Below are positions 26,268-34,699 of a stretch of DNA of 64,000 bases, piece by piece; position 1 is the first letter of the stretch, and each line of letters opens with the position of its first letter. Source of the DNA: Elusimicrobiota bacterium. GTDB lineage: Bacteria > Elusimicrobiota > Elusimicrobia > UBA1565 > UBA9628. The translations under genes and the position numbers were made by a program. The stretch spans positions 52,402-116,401 of the forward strand of contig JACRDT010000019.1 in the NCBI GenBank assembly GCA_016212795.1, written 5' to 3'. Below the pieces are notes generated by a model. That model had not been told where the DNA came from. It did no database searches and saw nothing but the letters and a program-made list of their open reading frames with translations.

Positions 26268-27838
26268 GAGTCGCTCCGTTCCTCCGTGGAGGGCCGCCAA
26301 TTCGGGATGAGGCCGATGCCGAAGCCCTTCTGATCCCAGTCCTCCACGATCTCCTCGACGGGATGGGCGGCCTTGATCTCCCGCCAGAATCTGGGCGATT
26401 CCTGGTCGCCGGTCGAGGGGTCGGGTACGATGTCGTGGAAGGCTATCATGCCTCCTTCCCGGACCAGGGGGGAGTAGCGCTCGAAGTCCGACTTGACCGC
26501 GTCGTAGGAGTGGTCGCCGTCGATGAAAAGGAGATCCGCCTTCCTGCCGCCGAGCAGCTCTTGAACCCGCGCCAGGATACCCTCGTCCCTCGAATCCCCG
26601 CGGACGAGGTGGATGGTCTGCCCCTTGAGCGCGAAGGACCGGTATAGAGGGATGCGCGCAGCGCAATAGCCGTCCCCGCCGCCGAGCAGGGGCCCTGGCA
26701 GGTCCACGCTGACGAGGGTGGCGCCCGGGGCCGCGATCCTGGAGAACAGGAAGAGCGTGCCTCCGAGCTCGGTTCCGATCTCGATGACGACTTCCGGTCT
26801 GCGTTCCCGGAGCAGTTCGAGCAGCCCGACGATCTCGCTCCTGACCTGGGTCGGGGAGATCAGTCCTCCCGTCCGGTCGAAGGCCACGGAAGCGAGCTGG
26901 TCTGGGCTCAGTGCATCGTCCGCGGCCTTGATGGCCCGGAAGTGGAAAGGCAGCATGAGGAGCCGCTTGGTCTCCCGACCGACGGCGGCGGCCTTGCGGA
27001 GCAGCCTGAGGGCCGCTTCTCCCGCGGCAGGAAGAACGGCGCCGGGGACCCCGGCGGCCCTCCTGGCCCATTCCCTCCTCAGCCGGCGCAGTCCCTCGGG
27101 CCCCAGCCGTTCGGCGCTCTTGCTGCCGTGGTGGACCACCCGGGAGTTCAGCAGAGTGCAGAGCTTCCAGCCGGCCAGGCGCATCCGTCCGGTGAGATCG
27201 GCCCCCTCGTGCCCGTAGAAGAACCTCGGGTCGAACCGTCCGACCTGCGTGAGGACCCCGCGGCGCGCGAGGACGAAGCCGCCCTCGATGTAGGGTACGA
27301 CCGCGAAAGAGAAGCCGTCGCGGGCGCGGCCGCGCCATTCGGCAAGGGTGTCGAGGATGAGGCCCTCGGTCCAGCGATTCGGCGCCAGGGCCTGGACCCG
27401 CAGACAGAGGTCCCAGAGCCTGCGTCGCCAGCCCCGCAGTTCCACCGCCCCGTGCCAGGTCGGGTCGTCGTCATCGGGCCCCGCGACTTCCCTGGGCGTG
27501 ACGGCGCCGGCTTCGGGATGGGCGTCCATGAAGCGCACCGTGTCCGTCAGGGTGCCGGGCAGCATCTCGGTGTCGGGGTTGAGGAAGACGACGTACTCGC
27601 CGGCCGCCAGATCGAGGGTCCGATTGTGGCCGCAACCGTAGCCCACGTTCTCCGCGCTCTCGATGACCCGGACCCGCGGGAACCGCTCCCGGACCATGGC
27701 GACGGAGCCGTCCGAGGAGGCGTTGTCCACCACGATGACCTCGAGGTCCAGTCCGCCGGAGTGCCTGAAGACCGACTCGAGACATCTCTCCAGGTAGTCC
27801 CGGACGTTCCAGTTGACGATGGAGACCGTGAGCTTCAG
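26261..27838 (-). CDS. GT2 glycosyltransferase fused to a CmcI-like methyltransferase
   Basis: About 525 residues. The likely start is CTG 27838, which overlaps the upstream stop as CTGA. Residues 1-about 260 are a rhamnosyl-type GT2 domain: LTVSIVNWNVRDYLERCLES, VIVVDNASSDGS, NVGYGCGHN, FLNPDTEM and EGGFVLARR. Residues about 330-520 form a second SAM-dependent methyltransferase-like domain: VVIEIGTELGGTLFLFSRI, LVSVDLPG, DLLFIDGDHSYDAVKSDFERYSPLV and IAFHDIV, as in CmcI/Methyltransf_24 proteins. The GT2 half is closely related to that of the upstream gene, suggesting tandem duplication. It could glycosylate and methylate the peptide product or a surface glycan; the acceptor is unknown. Confidence 0.8.
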   Translation of the reverse strand: MKLTVSIVNWNVRDYLERCLESVFRHSGGLDLEVIVVDNASSDGSVAMVRERFPRVRVIESAENVGYGCGHNRTLDLAAGEYVVFLNPDTEMLPGTLTDTVRFMDAHPEAGAVTPREVAGPDDDDPTWHGAVELRGWRRRLWDLCLRVQALAPNRWTEGLILDTLAEWRGRARDGFSFAVVPYIEGGFVLARRGVLTQVGRFDPRFFYGHEGADLTGRMRLAGWKLCTLLNSRVVHHGSKSAERLGPEGLRRLRREWARRAAGVPGAVLPAAGEAALRLLRKAAAVGRETKRLLMLPFHFRAIKAADDALSPDQLASVAFDRTGGLISPTQVRSEIVGLLELLRERRPEVVIEIGTELGGTLFLFSRIAAPGATLVSVDLPGPLLGGGDGYCAARIPLYRSFALKGQTIHLVRGDSRDEGILARVQELLGGRKADLLFIDGDHSYDAVKSDFERYSPLVREGGMIAFHDIVPDPSTGDQESPRFWREIKAAHPVEEIVEDWDQKGFGIGLIPNWRPSTEERSDSC

Positions 27839-29217
27839 CGCAGCCCCGCCGTCTCCCGCAGGCGCTCGATCTTCTGCCGCCACTCTTTCTCCAGACGGTC
27901 CACACCCGCGTCTCCCAGCAGGTCGGAGCTCTTGCTGCCGTAATGGATGACCCAGACGTTGAGCAGGACGTAGAGCCTCCAGCCGGCGCGCTTCATCCGG
28001 ACCGTCAGATCCGTTCCTTCGTAGCCCAGGAAGAACCACGGGTCGAAATCCCCGACCTGGGCCAGGGCGCTGCGCCGGACGAGCACGAAGCCTCCCTCCA
28101 GGTAGTCCACCGAGGCGAAGAAGTACCCGTCCTTCCATCGGCCCCGCCATCGGGCGAGCATGCCCAGGATGACGCCCTCGGTCCAGCGGTTCGGCGCCCG
28201 ATTCTGGATCCACACGCATGCCTCCCAGAGCCGGCGCTTCCACCCGGCCAGCACGACCGAGAGCTCCCAGGCCTCGTCCTTATCCCGGGGATGGTCGATC
28301 TCGCGGGGCATCACGGCCCCGGCCTCCGGATGCTCGTCCATGAACCGCGCTGCCCTCGGCAGGGTGTCGTCGAGCATCTCGGTGTCGGGGTTGAGGAACA
28401 CGACGTACTCCCCGCGGGCCAGGCCGATGGCCTGGTTGTGCCCGCAGCCGTAGCCCACGTTCTCGACGTTCTCGATGACCCGGACTCGCGGGAACCGCTC
28501 CCGGACCATGGCGGCGGAGCCGTCGGAGGAGGCGTTGTCCACCACGATGACCTCGAGGTCCAGGCCGCCGGAACGACTGAAGACCGACTCCAGGCATTTC
28601 TCCAGGTAGCCCTTGACGTTCCAGTTGACGATGGAGACCGTGAGCTTGGGCGGCGGGCCCTGCCGGCCCTGCTCCCGGCCGCCCCGGCCCAGCAGCTCGA
28701 AAAGGCGTCCCAGCAAGGGAAGCCGCGCCGCCAGCGACATGGCGCGGGAACGTCGGAGGGCGTCCCAGGCGCGGTAGCAGGCCCGGTGGACCGGATACGG
28801 CACCCCGGAGACCACGCGGCCGAGCAAACGCGGGAAGGCCCGTTCCAGGCTGAGCCGCCGGCCGTTCCTGAGGCGGGCCGACACCAAACCCAGGATATGG
28901 GACCACTCGACCGTCTCCACGCCCTCCCCGCAGTCCGCCTTCAGGAGGAAGACCGCCCCCCCGGCGCCGACGCCCTCCCCGACGATCCGGTGGGCGACGA
29001 GCCCCCCGTCCTTGCGGTACAACACGACGTCCCCTTTCCGAAGCTCCCCGGCCGCGGCCGGCCGAACCTCGATCGTGTCGCGGTCCTTGATGATGGGCGA
29101 CATGCTCGACCCGCGCGCGACGAACCGGACCGCCCGCCCCCCCTCCAACAGTATCCGGGAGACCTCGGCCAGCTCGTCGGCCGTCACCGTCAGAGAGTCC
29201 ATGTGGACCTGAGCCAT
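27835..29217 (-). CDS. S24/S26 peptidase-like domain fused to a GT2 glycosyltransferase
   Basis: 460 residues from ATG 29217 (ATG 29202 is also possible). Residues about 1-120 look like an S24/S26 (LexA/signal peptidase) fold: FVARGSSMSPIIKDRDTIEV carries the catalytic-serine motif (S-M-S/x-P) and GDVVLYRKDGGLVAHRIVGE the second block with the usual GDVV and HRI; the general-base lysine is not obvious. Residues about 200-460 are a GT2 domain nearly identical in its first 80 residues to the next gene. S24/S26 domains next to PqqD and radical SAM genes occur in other peptide systems, where they may cleave leaders. The fusion to a glycosyltransferase is unusual. It overlaps the end of the kinase gene. 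Confidence 0.75.
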   Translation of the reverse strand: MAQVHMDSLTVTADELAEVSRILLEGGRAVRFVARGSSMSPIIKDRDTIEVRPAAAGELRKGDVVLYRKDGGLVAHRIVGEGVGAGGAVFLLKADCGEGVETVEWSHILGLVSARLRNGRRLSLERAFPRLLGRVVSGVPYPVHRACYRAWDALRRSRAMSLAARLPLLGRLFELLGRGGREQGRQGPPPKLTVSIVNWNVKGYLEKCLESVFSRSGGLDLEVIVVDNASSDGSAAMVRERFPRVRVIENVENVGYGCGHNQAIGLARGEYVVFLNPDTEMLDDTLPRAARFMDEHPEAGAVMPREIDHPRDKDEAWELSVVLAGWKRRLWEACVWIQNRAPNRWTEGVILGMLARWRGRWKDGYFFASVDYLEGGFVLVRRSALAQVGDFDPWFFLGYEGTDLTVRMKRAGWRLYVLLNVWVIHYGSKSSDLLGDAGVDRLEKEWRQKIERLRETAGLR

Positions 29218-30155
29218 GGCGCGGTGGCTTCGCTCCGCGTGAAGCTGAGCTCGTAGGCGGGGACGTCGCGGCTGAGCCTGTCGCAGGTCTCCATCGTGCG
29301 CTCCATCATCCCCTTGTCCCACCAGGGGCAGAAGACGCGGCGCAGCAAAGACGCCGTGGCGTCCAGCCTGCCCAGCCGCCGAAGCCCGTTGGATCCGGCC
29401 TGCCTGAGGAAGAGCAGCCTTTCCAGCGGGGCGGAGCCGTTCGACGCGAGCTTGCCCTCTCCCGGCCACGGCGTGCCGTAGATGCGCCAGGCTCCGTCGA
29501 TCCGGCGGAGGGCGACCTTGTCGTCGCTGAGGACCGTGAGCCCTGGCTGGGAGCCCGAGAGCATGCGGGTGATGGTCGTCTTTCCCGCGCCCGAGTGGCC
29601 GCCCAGGCAGATGCCGCGCCGGCCGTCGATGAGTCCGGCCCCGTGGAGGAGGATGCCTTCCGGATGCATCATCATGATGGCGATGTGGCGGCTCACCAGG
29701 TCAGCTCCCTGGACGAGAGACGGCTTCACGCGGCTGAGGTCCAGTTGGAGAAGGAAGCGCCGCGGCGCGCCGCCGGCCGGGCCGGGACTGCTCTCCAATC
29801 CCAGCACGCCGCAGAAGTGGCCCTCGCGGTTGGCCGCGCCGACCCGGAGGAAATCCTTGCCGCCGGATCGGGCCACCTGCCAGTACGCGGGAGTGTCGTA
29901 GACGACCCGGCCAGGAGGCATCTCCTCGGGCCGGGTCGCGGAGATGAGGGCTTCGGCGTCCGCGGGCTTGCGGGTGATGAACTTGCGGTAGGCCGTGACC
30001 CGGCAGTCCGCGCCGAGCCTGGCCAGGTCCCGGCTCTTGAAGGCCACGACGAACCCGGCCAGGTCCAGCTTCAGGCCGAGGAAGACCCGTCCAGCGGGGC
30101 CGCCGCTGAGCGCATCCCCGGCCGGGCGACCCGCCGGTCGGGAGGTCGTCGGCAC
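29190..30155 (-). CDS. HprK-related kinase of a peptide-modification system
   Basis: 321 residues from GTG 30155, chosen because AGGAG lies 6 nt upstream and earlier frame is non-coding. The P-loop GGHSGAGKTT (about residue 170) and following TVLSDDKVALRRIDGAWRIYGTPWPGEGK match HPr-kinase/phosphorylase-like proteins; upstream MHPEGILLHGAGLI is the usual strand before the P-loop. Related kinases occur in PqqD-containing cassettes (HPr-rel-A type), and HprK homologues in lasso-peptide clusters phosphorylate a C-terminal Ser of the precursor. The candidate precursor encoded 2 bp upstream ends in Ser, so it is an attractive substrate. No HPr or PTS gene is nearby. Confidence 0.82.
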   Translation of the reverse strand: MPTTSRPAGRPAGDALSGGPAGRVFLGLKLDLAGFVVAFKSRDLARLGADCRVTAYRKFITRKPADAEALISATRPEEMPPGRVVYDTPAYWQVARSGGKDFLRVGAANREGHFCGVLGLESSPGPAGGAPRRFLLQLDLSRVKPSLVQGADLVSRHIAIMMMHPEGILLHGAGLIDGRRGICLGGHSGAGKTTITRMLSGSQPGLTVLSDDKVALRRIDGAWRIYGTPWPGEGKLASNGSAPLERLLFLRQAGSNGLRRLGRLDATASLLRRVFCPWWDKGMMERTMETCDRLSRDVPAYELSFTRSEATAPWLRSTWTL

Positions 30156-30157
30156 CC

Positions 30158-30322
30158 TCAGCTCCTGCTGTAGGTCGCGCGGCACTTCGAGCACGCCCGG
30201 CCGGCGGACCGCGAGTTGTTCGTGCTGCGGCCCGCGGAGCGGCAAGCCGTGAGGATCTGCTCCTCGATCTGCAGTTTGACCTGCAGGACGGCCGGCTTCA
30301 CGTAGGGTTTCTTCGGGTTCAT
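30158..30322 (-). CDS. candidate RiPP precursor peptide, 54 residues
   Basis: A 54-codon gene starts at ATG 30322, overlapping the radical SAM stop as ATGA, and ends 2 bp before the HprK-like kinase start; the AGGAG of the kinase lies within its end. The first half reads MNPKKPYVKPAVLQVKLQIE then EEQILTAC, matching the K-x-Y-x-KP-x-V...L...EE-x-L-x-x-C leader pattern seen in many radical SAM/PqqD-associated short peptides. The second half (residues 27-54) is Ser/Gly/Arg-rich with Cys27, Cys44 and Cys47, six Arg (28, 32, 38, 42, 48, 53) and a C-terminal Ser. There is no obvious protease motif; a cut near LTAC is plausible. The sequence was read directly; its role is inference from position and composition. 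Confidence 0.72.
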   Translation of the reverse strand: MNPKKPYVKPAVLQVKLQIEEQILTACRSAGRSTNNSRSAGRACSKCRATYSRS

Positions 30323-31452
30323 TCTCGTGCGCCTCCATGTGCATGACAGACGGCCGGCTCCGGCGGGCCGGAGCCCTTGAGCGCCTCACGGCGCAAGTGC
30401 GCTTTGCGGCAGAGGGAGTCCACGGCCCTGCCGTAGGAGCCGTGCTCCAGCAGGGCGTAGCCGGAGCAGCTCTCGCAGAGGGCCACCTTGTCGCAGCCGA
30501 GGCATTCGGGCGTCAGGGTCTCCTCGATCTCGCGCCGGAAGCGAGGCATGGCTTCGCGCCAGCCGCGCTCGAAGGCTCCGGTCCGGAGGTCGTAGGCGAG
30601 GTGCGGGAAAGCGTCGCAAGGCTGAAGCCTGCCGTAGGGGTCGACGGTGAACACCGCCTGCCCGGCCCCGCACAGGAGCACGTCCCTGGCGGGGACCTTG
30701 GAGAGTGCCTCGTAGAGCTCGCGGTACTCCCCCCGCCGCCCGGGGTCGGCGAAGTCGAGGGCCACGGCCTCCTCCGGCGTGAGCCGCAGGCCCCTGTTGC
30801 GCGGGTCGCCGTCGAGCCGGGAGACGAGGGTCGTGTCGAAAGTGAACCCGTGGCGCAGTCCCAGGGACGCGGCGAGCTCCTCCATCGCGGGGAGTTCGCC
30901 CTTGTTGATCGACATCAGCATGGCCTTCACGGCGACGTCCACCCCGGCATCGCGCAGCATCCGCACGCCGGCCAGGGTCAAGCCCAGCGAGCCCGGCATC
31001 CCGGTGACGCGGTCGTGCGTCTCTTGCGTGGCGCCATAGATGGTGCATTCCACCCCGAATGGGGGATAGTCGGCGAAGAGTCCGGCCAACGCCGGGGTGA
31101 GGAGCGTTCCGTTGGTGAACAACTCCACGAAGATGCCGCGCCTGACCGCGTGGAGGTAGACCTCCCGGAAGTCCGGCCGGAGCAGGGGTTCGCCCCCGGT
31201 GAGCAGAAGCCACAGGCACCCGGCGTCGGCGATCTCGTCGATGAGCCGGAAGGCCTCCTCTCGGGTCAGCTCACGCGCGAGCGCGACCGGGTCGTCGGCC
31301 GGCCGGTTGCAGTAGCAGTGCGCGCAGCGCTGGTTGCAGCGGTAGGTCAGGACGAGCGTGCCGAGGTAGGGGATCCTCCGGGCGACGGCCCTGCTGTCCA
31401 GGACGCGCTGGAGCTCGTCGAAGCCGACCTGCGGGATCCTCGGGCAGATCAC
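30319..31452 (-). CDS. radical SAM-SPASM peptide-modifying enzyme
   Basis: 377 residues. The [4Fe-4S] motif is CNQRCAHC (CxxxCxxC, about residue 39), followed by the SAM-binding LLTGGEPLLRPDF. The C-terminal SPASM region has cysteines in CGAGQAVFTVDPYGRLQPCDAFP and CLGCDKVALCESCSGYALLEHG for auxiliary clusters. Enzymes of this type (PqqE, AlbA, MftC relatives) install thioether or C-C crosslinks, epimerise or otherwise modify ribosomal peptides. Its start overlaps a PqqD-like gene and its stop overlaps the candidate precursor gene, so all three are translationally coupled. The exact reaction is unknown. Confidence 0.88.
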   Translation of the reverse strand: MICPRIPQVGFDELQRVLDSRAVARRIPYLGTLVLTYRCNQRCAHCYCNRPADDPVALARELTREEAFRLIDEIADAGCLWLLLTGGEPLLRPDFREVYLHAVRRGIFVELFTNGTLLTPALAGLFADYPPFGVECTIYGATQETHDRVTGMPGSLGLTLAGVRMLRDAGVDVAVKAMLMSINKGELPAMEELAASLGLRHGFTFDTTLVSRLDGDPRNRGLRLTPEEAVALDFADPGRRGEYRELYEALSKVPARDVLLCGAGQAVFTVDPYGRLQPCDAFPHLAYDLRTGAFERGWREAMPRFRREIEETLTPECLGCDKVALCESCSGYALLEHGSYGRAVDSLCRKAHLRREALKGSGPPEPAVCHAHGGARE

Positions 31453-31730
31453 GGCCCCTCCGAGAGGAGGTCCTTCGCCGCCAACGCCGAGAGGAACTCC
31501 AGCGTATCCCGGCGCGCGGCCGGCTCGTCGATGTCGAAGACCTCGCAGAGGCGCCGGGCGATGTCTCCGGCCGTGCGGCGGCCGTCCATGGCGTCCCAGA
31601 TGACCGCGCCGGTCTCGTTGAGCCGCCAGACCACGGCCTCGTCCTGGTCCACGAGGACCGCCTCATCCTCGACGCGCCTGAAGAGGATGTCGGTGTTCCG
31701 GCCCGGCCTGCGGTCGAGGGCGGCCATCAT
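31449..31730 (-). CDS. PqqD-like peptide-binding protein 1 (RRE)
   Basis: 93 residues from ATG 31730. The PqqD fold shows in NTDILFRRVEDEAVLVDQDEAVVWRLNETGAVIWDAMDGRRTAGDIARRLCEVFDID, with the typical LNETGAxIWxxxDGxRTxxxI core. PqqD domains bind leader peptides and present them to radical SAM enzymes. It overlaps both neighbours by ATGA: the stop of the fusion enzyme upstream and the start of the radical SAM-SPASM gene downstream. Confidence 0.85.
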   Translation of the reverse strand: MMAALDRRPGRNTDILFRRVEDEAVLVDQDEAVVWRLNETGAVIWDAMDGRRTAGDIARRLCEVFDIDEPAARRDTLEFLSALAAKDLLSEGP

Positions 31731-34696
31731 CGCCGGATCACCGCGGCCAGCGCGGTCCTGGCGGCCCGGTAGAGCTCCCGGCCGGCCTTGCCGTAGCGGC
31801 GCCGGCCGAGGAGGAGCCGGCCGAGACGCCAATGAAGTTCCGGGGTGTCGAGGCCCAGGCGCCGGGCTTCCTTGAAGCTGGACAGCGCCTCCCGCCCCCG
31901 GCCCTCGCGCATGGCGATGAGCCCGAGCTTGAAATGAGCGGCCGCGGCGTAGGGGTCGAGCCCGAGCGTCTCCCGGAATTCGGCGGCGGCCTCCCCCGGC
32001 TTTCCCAGCCCGTGGAACAGGACGGAGCCAAGCCCGAAATGAGCCTCCGCCAAAGACGGGAGGAGCTCCAGCGCCCTCCTGTAATGCCCTTCCGCCCCGG
32101 CCCAGTCCCTGCGCTCACGCCGGATGTTGCCAAGACCGCAAAGGGCGAAGGCGTGGCCAGGGTCCAGGGCCAAGGCGTCCCGGTAGGCCTTCTCCGCCTC
32201 GTCCCAACGGCCCATGGCCTCGAAGACGGGCCCGGGGTTGTTGTAGGCGGTCCCGTAGGCCGGGTCGAGCCCGACCGCCTTGCGCAAGGACGCACTGGCC
32301 GCGGCGATTTCGCCGCGGGCAAGCCCGGCCAAGGCCTCGCCGTAATGCCGCGCGGCCGGAGGCAGAGGCCGTGCATCGGGCTGTCGGCGGGGACCCGCGC
32401 CGCCGAGGGCCGCAGGCACGGCCTCCAGAAGGCGGTCTCTCAATTCGTCTCCCAGATGGCGGAACCGCAGGGGCGTGAAGCCCCCCGTGACGGAATAGGA
32501 CAGCGTGGTACATTCGGCCTTGAGCCCCAGGCCCGAGAGCCGCTCGGCCAGGGCGCGAGGTTCGATCCAGGGCTCCCGGTCCGGCGAGAGGTCGTCGGTG
32601 ACCCCGCGGGTCAGCAGGTAGTCGAGGTCGATGTCGAGCAGGACCGGGCCGGCGAACCGCGGCAGGGAGTCCAGGGTGCAGACCACGGTCTCCTTGCCGG
32701 CGAGCTCGGTGAGCAGGTTCCCTGTTCCGACCTGCCGGCGAACCGGCGCCTTGGTCAGCCCCCTGAGGACCCGGAGCACATGCCCGCGCTCCTTGCGGCT
32801 CGAGAGCGTGCCGTCGGGCACCACCCAGCAGAACCTATCCACGATCCCCTCGCGCATGGCCGGGCAGATGAAGTTGCCGATGTCGACCAGACGCTCCTTG
32901 GGGGTCGCGACGGGATTCCAGAGCGGCCGGCTCGCCAGCAGCTCGTCGAGCTCCGCCGAGGTCCGCGCCTCCAGGATCTGGCTGAGGTCTTTCTCCGGGA
33001 CCCAACCGAAATCGATGTGCGCGTCCAGGTGGACCAGGGTCAGGCCCGAGAGCTCGAACTTGCGCCAGATGTCGAGGACCTCGTTGTGGTCCTCCGCGAG
33101 GAAGACGGACCGGCGGGCCCACATCGTGGCGCAGAGCCGCCTGATGCCCTTCGCCTGGGAAGGGCTCACGGCGCCCCCCGCCTGGCGGAACTCGGTGTAG
33201 AACTTGAACGGCAGGCTGTCGTCCCCCTGGACATCGAGGCCCCACCGGGCCGGGTCCCCGTGGATGGCGCACTTGGGAGTCAGGAAGTAGGTATTGAAGG
33301 CGAGGTGGTCGATGAAACGATGGTTCTCCGCGATGAACTGGACCGTGTCGAGCCCCTCCTCCAAGGTCTCGCCCGGAAGCCCGAACATGGTCTGGAGGCC
33401 GACCTGGATGCCCGCGCCGTGGCAGTCCTGGATGACGCGCCGCGTGACCTCCAGCCGGTTGCCTTTCCGGACCGAATCGCAGACTCTGTCGCTGGCGGAT
33501 TCGAACCCGAAGTTGATCTGCCGGCAGCCGGCCTCCCTGGCCAGCGCGAAGATCTCCCGCGTGAATCCGTCGTCGAGCCTGGCCATGGCCCACCAGGAGA
33601 CCGCGATGTCCTCCCGGACGAGCCGCTCGGAGATCTCCCTCATCTGCCGCGGGGACATCGTTGCGTTGGAGACCAGCAACTGCCCGAGCCGGTACTTGGA
33701 GGCAAGGGCCTTGATATCGCGCACGGCCAGGTCCGCGGACTTGGCTCGGTACGAGGGCTTGGGCAGGGGAAGGTCAACGCAATAATCGCAGCGGTTCCAA
33801 TAGCAGCCCCTGGCCGTCTCGCAGGTCAACGTGACCCTGCCGTCCGCGCAGCCGGCATAGGACGACAGGGGCAGTCCGTCGAAATCAGGGGCCGGGAGGA
33901 GGTCGAGGTCCTCCTCGCTGGTCAAGGGGTTCCGGGTCCAGGCCTTGCCGTCATGGTGGATGAGGTTGGGCACCCCCCGCATGGAGCCCGCGGCCGCGCC
34001 GCCCCGCGAGCCCAGGACTTCGACCAGCCGCAGGAGCGGGGTCTCCCCCTCGCCCGTGACCACGAAATCGAACAACCCGGTCCAATCGGGCCGCTCCATG
34101 ATCCGTTCGGCGTAGAGCGAGGCCCACTGGCCGCCGAGGGCGACGCGCAGCCCCGGGGCTTCCCGCCTGAGGAGGCGGCACAGCGTGAGGGCCGCCACCG
34201 CCTGGGAGGGGGAGATGACGGAGACGCCGACGAGGGCCGGCCCGTCGGCGGCCAGCCTCCGGGCCGTGCGGTCGTGGAGGCAGAACCGCAGGAACGTGTT
34301 CTCGTCCTCGTCCTCCAGATACCTGGAGAGGCTGCCGTCGGAGAGGAGGCGCTCCGTGAAGTAGAAGGAGGAATCGGTGCGGTTGTCGTAGGGGACGCCG
34401 TACTGGTACTCGCCGGCGTTCTGCGGCAGGTGACGCGAATAGTAGAGACCCTCGGCCGCTTTCGCGTCGAACCATAGGTTCATCCGTTCCCGGACGGAAC
34501 GCCCGGCGCGGTCCCCCGCCCCCAGCCCCCCCCCGGCCTCAGCGCCCTGGGCCCAGGAGTCGCGGTAGGCGATGTTGAGGTCGAGCTGCGACGCGCCGAC
34601 CCCCCTGGACTTCAGGAAGCCGGCCAGGGCCGGGGTCCCCAGCGGCGGAAAATCGTACCCGTAGTCGGGCGGGATGACGAGCAGGACGTCGGGCAT
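31727..34696 (-). CDS. B12-type radical SAM / UPF0489 arginase-like / TPR triple-domain protein
   Basis: 989 residues with three parts. (1) Residues about 1-200 resemble a cobalamin-binding domain (VLLVIPPDYGYDFPPLGTPALAGFL, ALVGVSVISPSQAVAALTLCRLL) and about 280-500 a radical SAM domain with cluster motif CYWNRCDYC (C-x4-C-x2-C) and QINFGFESASDR. (2) Residues about 530-760 resemble UPF0489: FLAEDHNEVLDIW, LVHLDAHIDFGW (a DxHxD metal site as in arginases) and LLDIDLDYLL (DxD). UPF0489 proteins include peptide arginases such as OspR that convert Arg to ornithine in ribosomal peptides. (3) Residues about 800-989 are five to six TPRs. The candidate precursor has six core Arg. This architecture is new to me. 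It is the second gene of the operon, 3 bp after PqqD-like protein 2. Confidence 0.82.
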   Translation of the reverse strand: MPDVLLVIPPDYGYDFPPLGTPALAGFLKSRGVGASQLDLNIAYRDSWAQGAEAGGGLGAGDRAGRSVRERMNLWFDAKAAEGLYYSRHLPQNAGEYQYGVPYDNRTDSSFYFTERLLSDGSLSRYLEDEDENTFLRFCLHDRTARRLAADGPALVGVSVISPSQAVAALTLCRLLRREAPGLRVALGGQWASLYAERIMERPDWTGLFDFVVTGEGETPLLRLVEVLGSRGGAAAGSMRGVPNLIHHDGKAWTRNPLTSEEDLDLLPAPDFDGLPLSSYAGCADGRVTLTCETARGCYWNRCDYCVDLPLPKPSYRAKSADLAVRDIKALASKYRLGQLLVSNATMSPRQMREISERLVREDIAVSWWAMARLDDGFTREIFALAREAGCRQINFGFESASDRVCDSVRKGNRLEVTRRVIQDCHGAGIQVGLQTMFGLPGETLEEGLDTVQFIAENHRFIDHLAFNTYFLTPKCAIHGDPARWGLDVQGDDSLPFKFYTEFRQAGGAVSPSQAKGIRRLCATMWARRSVFLAEDHNEVLDIWRKFELSGLTLVHLDAHIDFGWVPEKDLSQILEARTSAELDELLASRPLWNPVATPKERLVDIGNFICPAMREGIVDRFCWVVPDGTLSSRKERGHVLRVLRGLTKAPVRRQVGTGNLLTELAGKETVVCTLDSLPRFAGPVLLDIDLDYLLTRGVTDDLSPDREPWIEPRALAERLSGLGLKAECTTLSYSVTGGFTPLRFRHLGDELRDRLLEAVPAALGGAGPRRQPDARPLPPAARHYGEALAGLARGEIAAASASLRKAVGLDPAYGTAYNNPGPVFEAMGRWDEAEKAYRDALALDPGHAFALCGLGNIRRERRDWAGAEGHYRRALELLPSLAEAHFGLGSVLFHGLGKPGEAAAEFRETLGLDPYAAAAHFKLGLIAMREGRGREALSSFKEARRLGLDTPELHWRLGRLLLGRRRYGKAGRELYRAARTALAAVIRR

Positions 34697-34699
34697 CCG

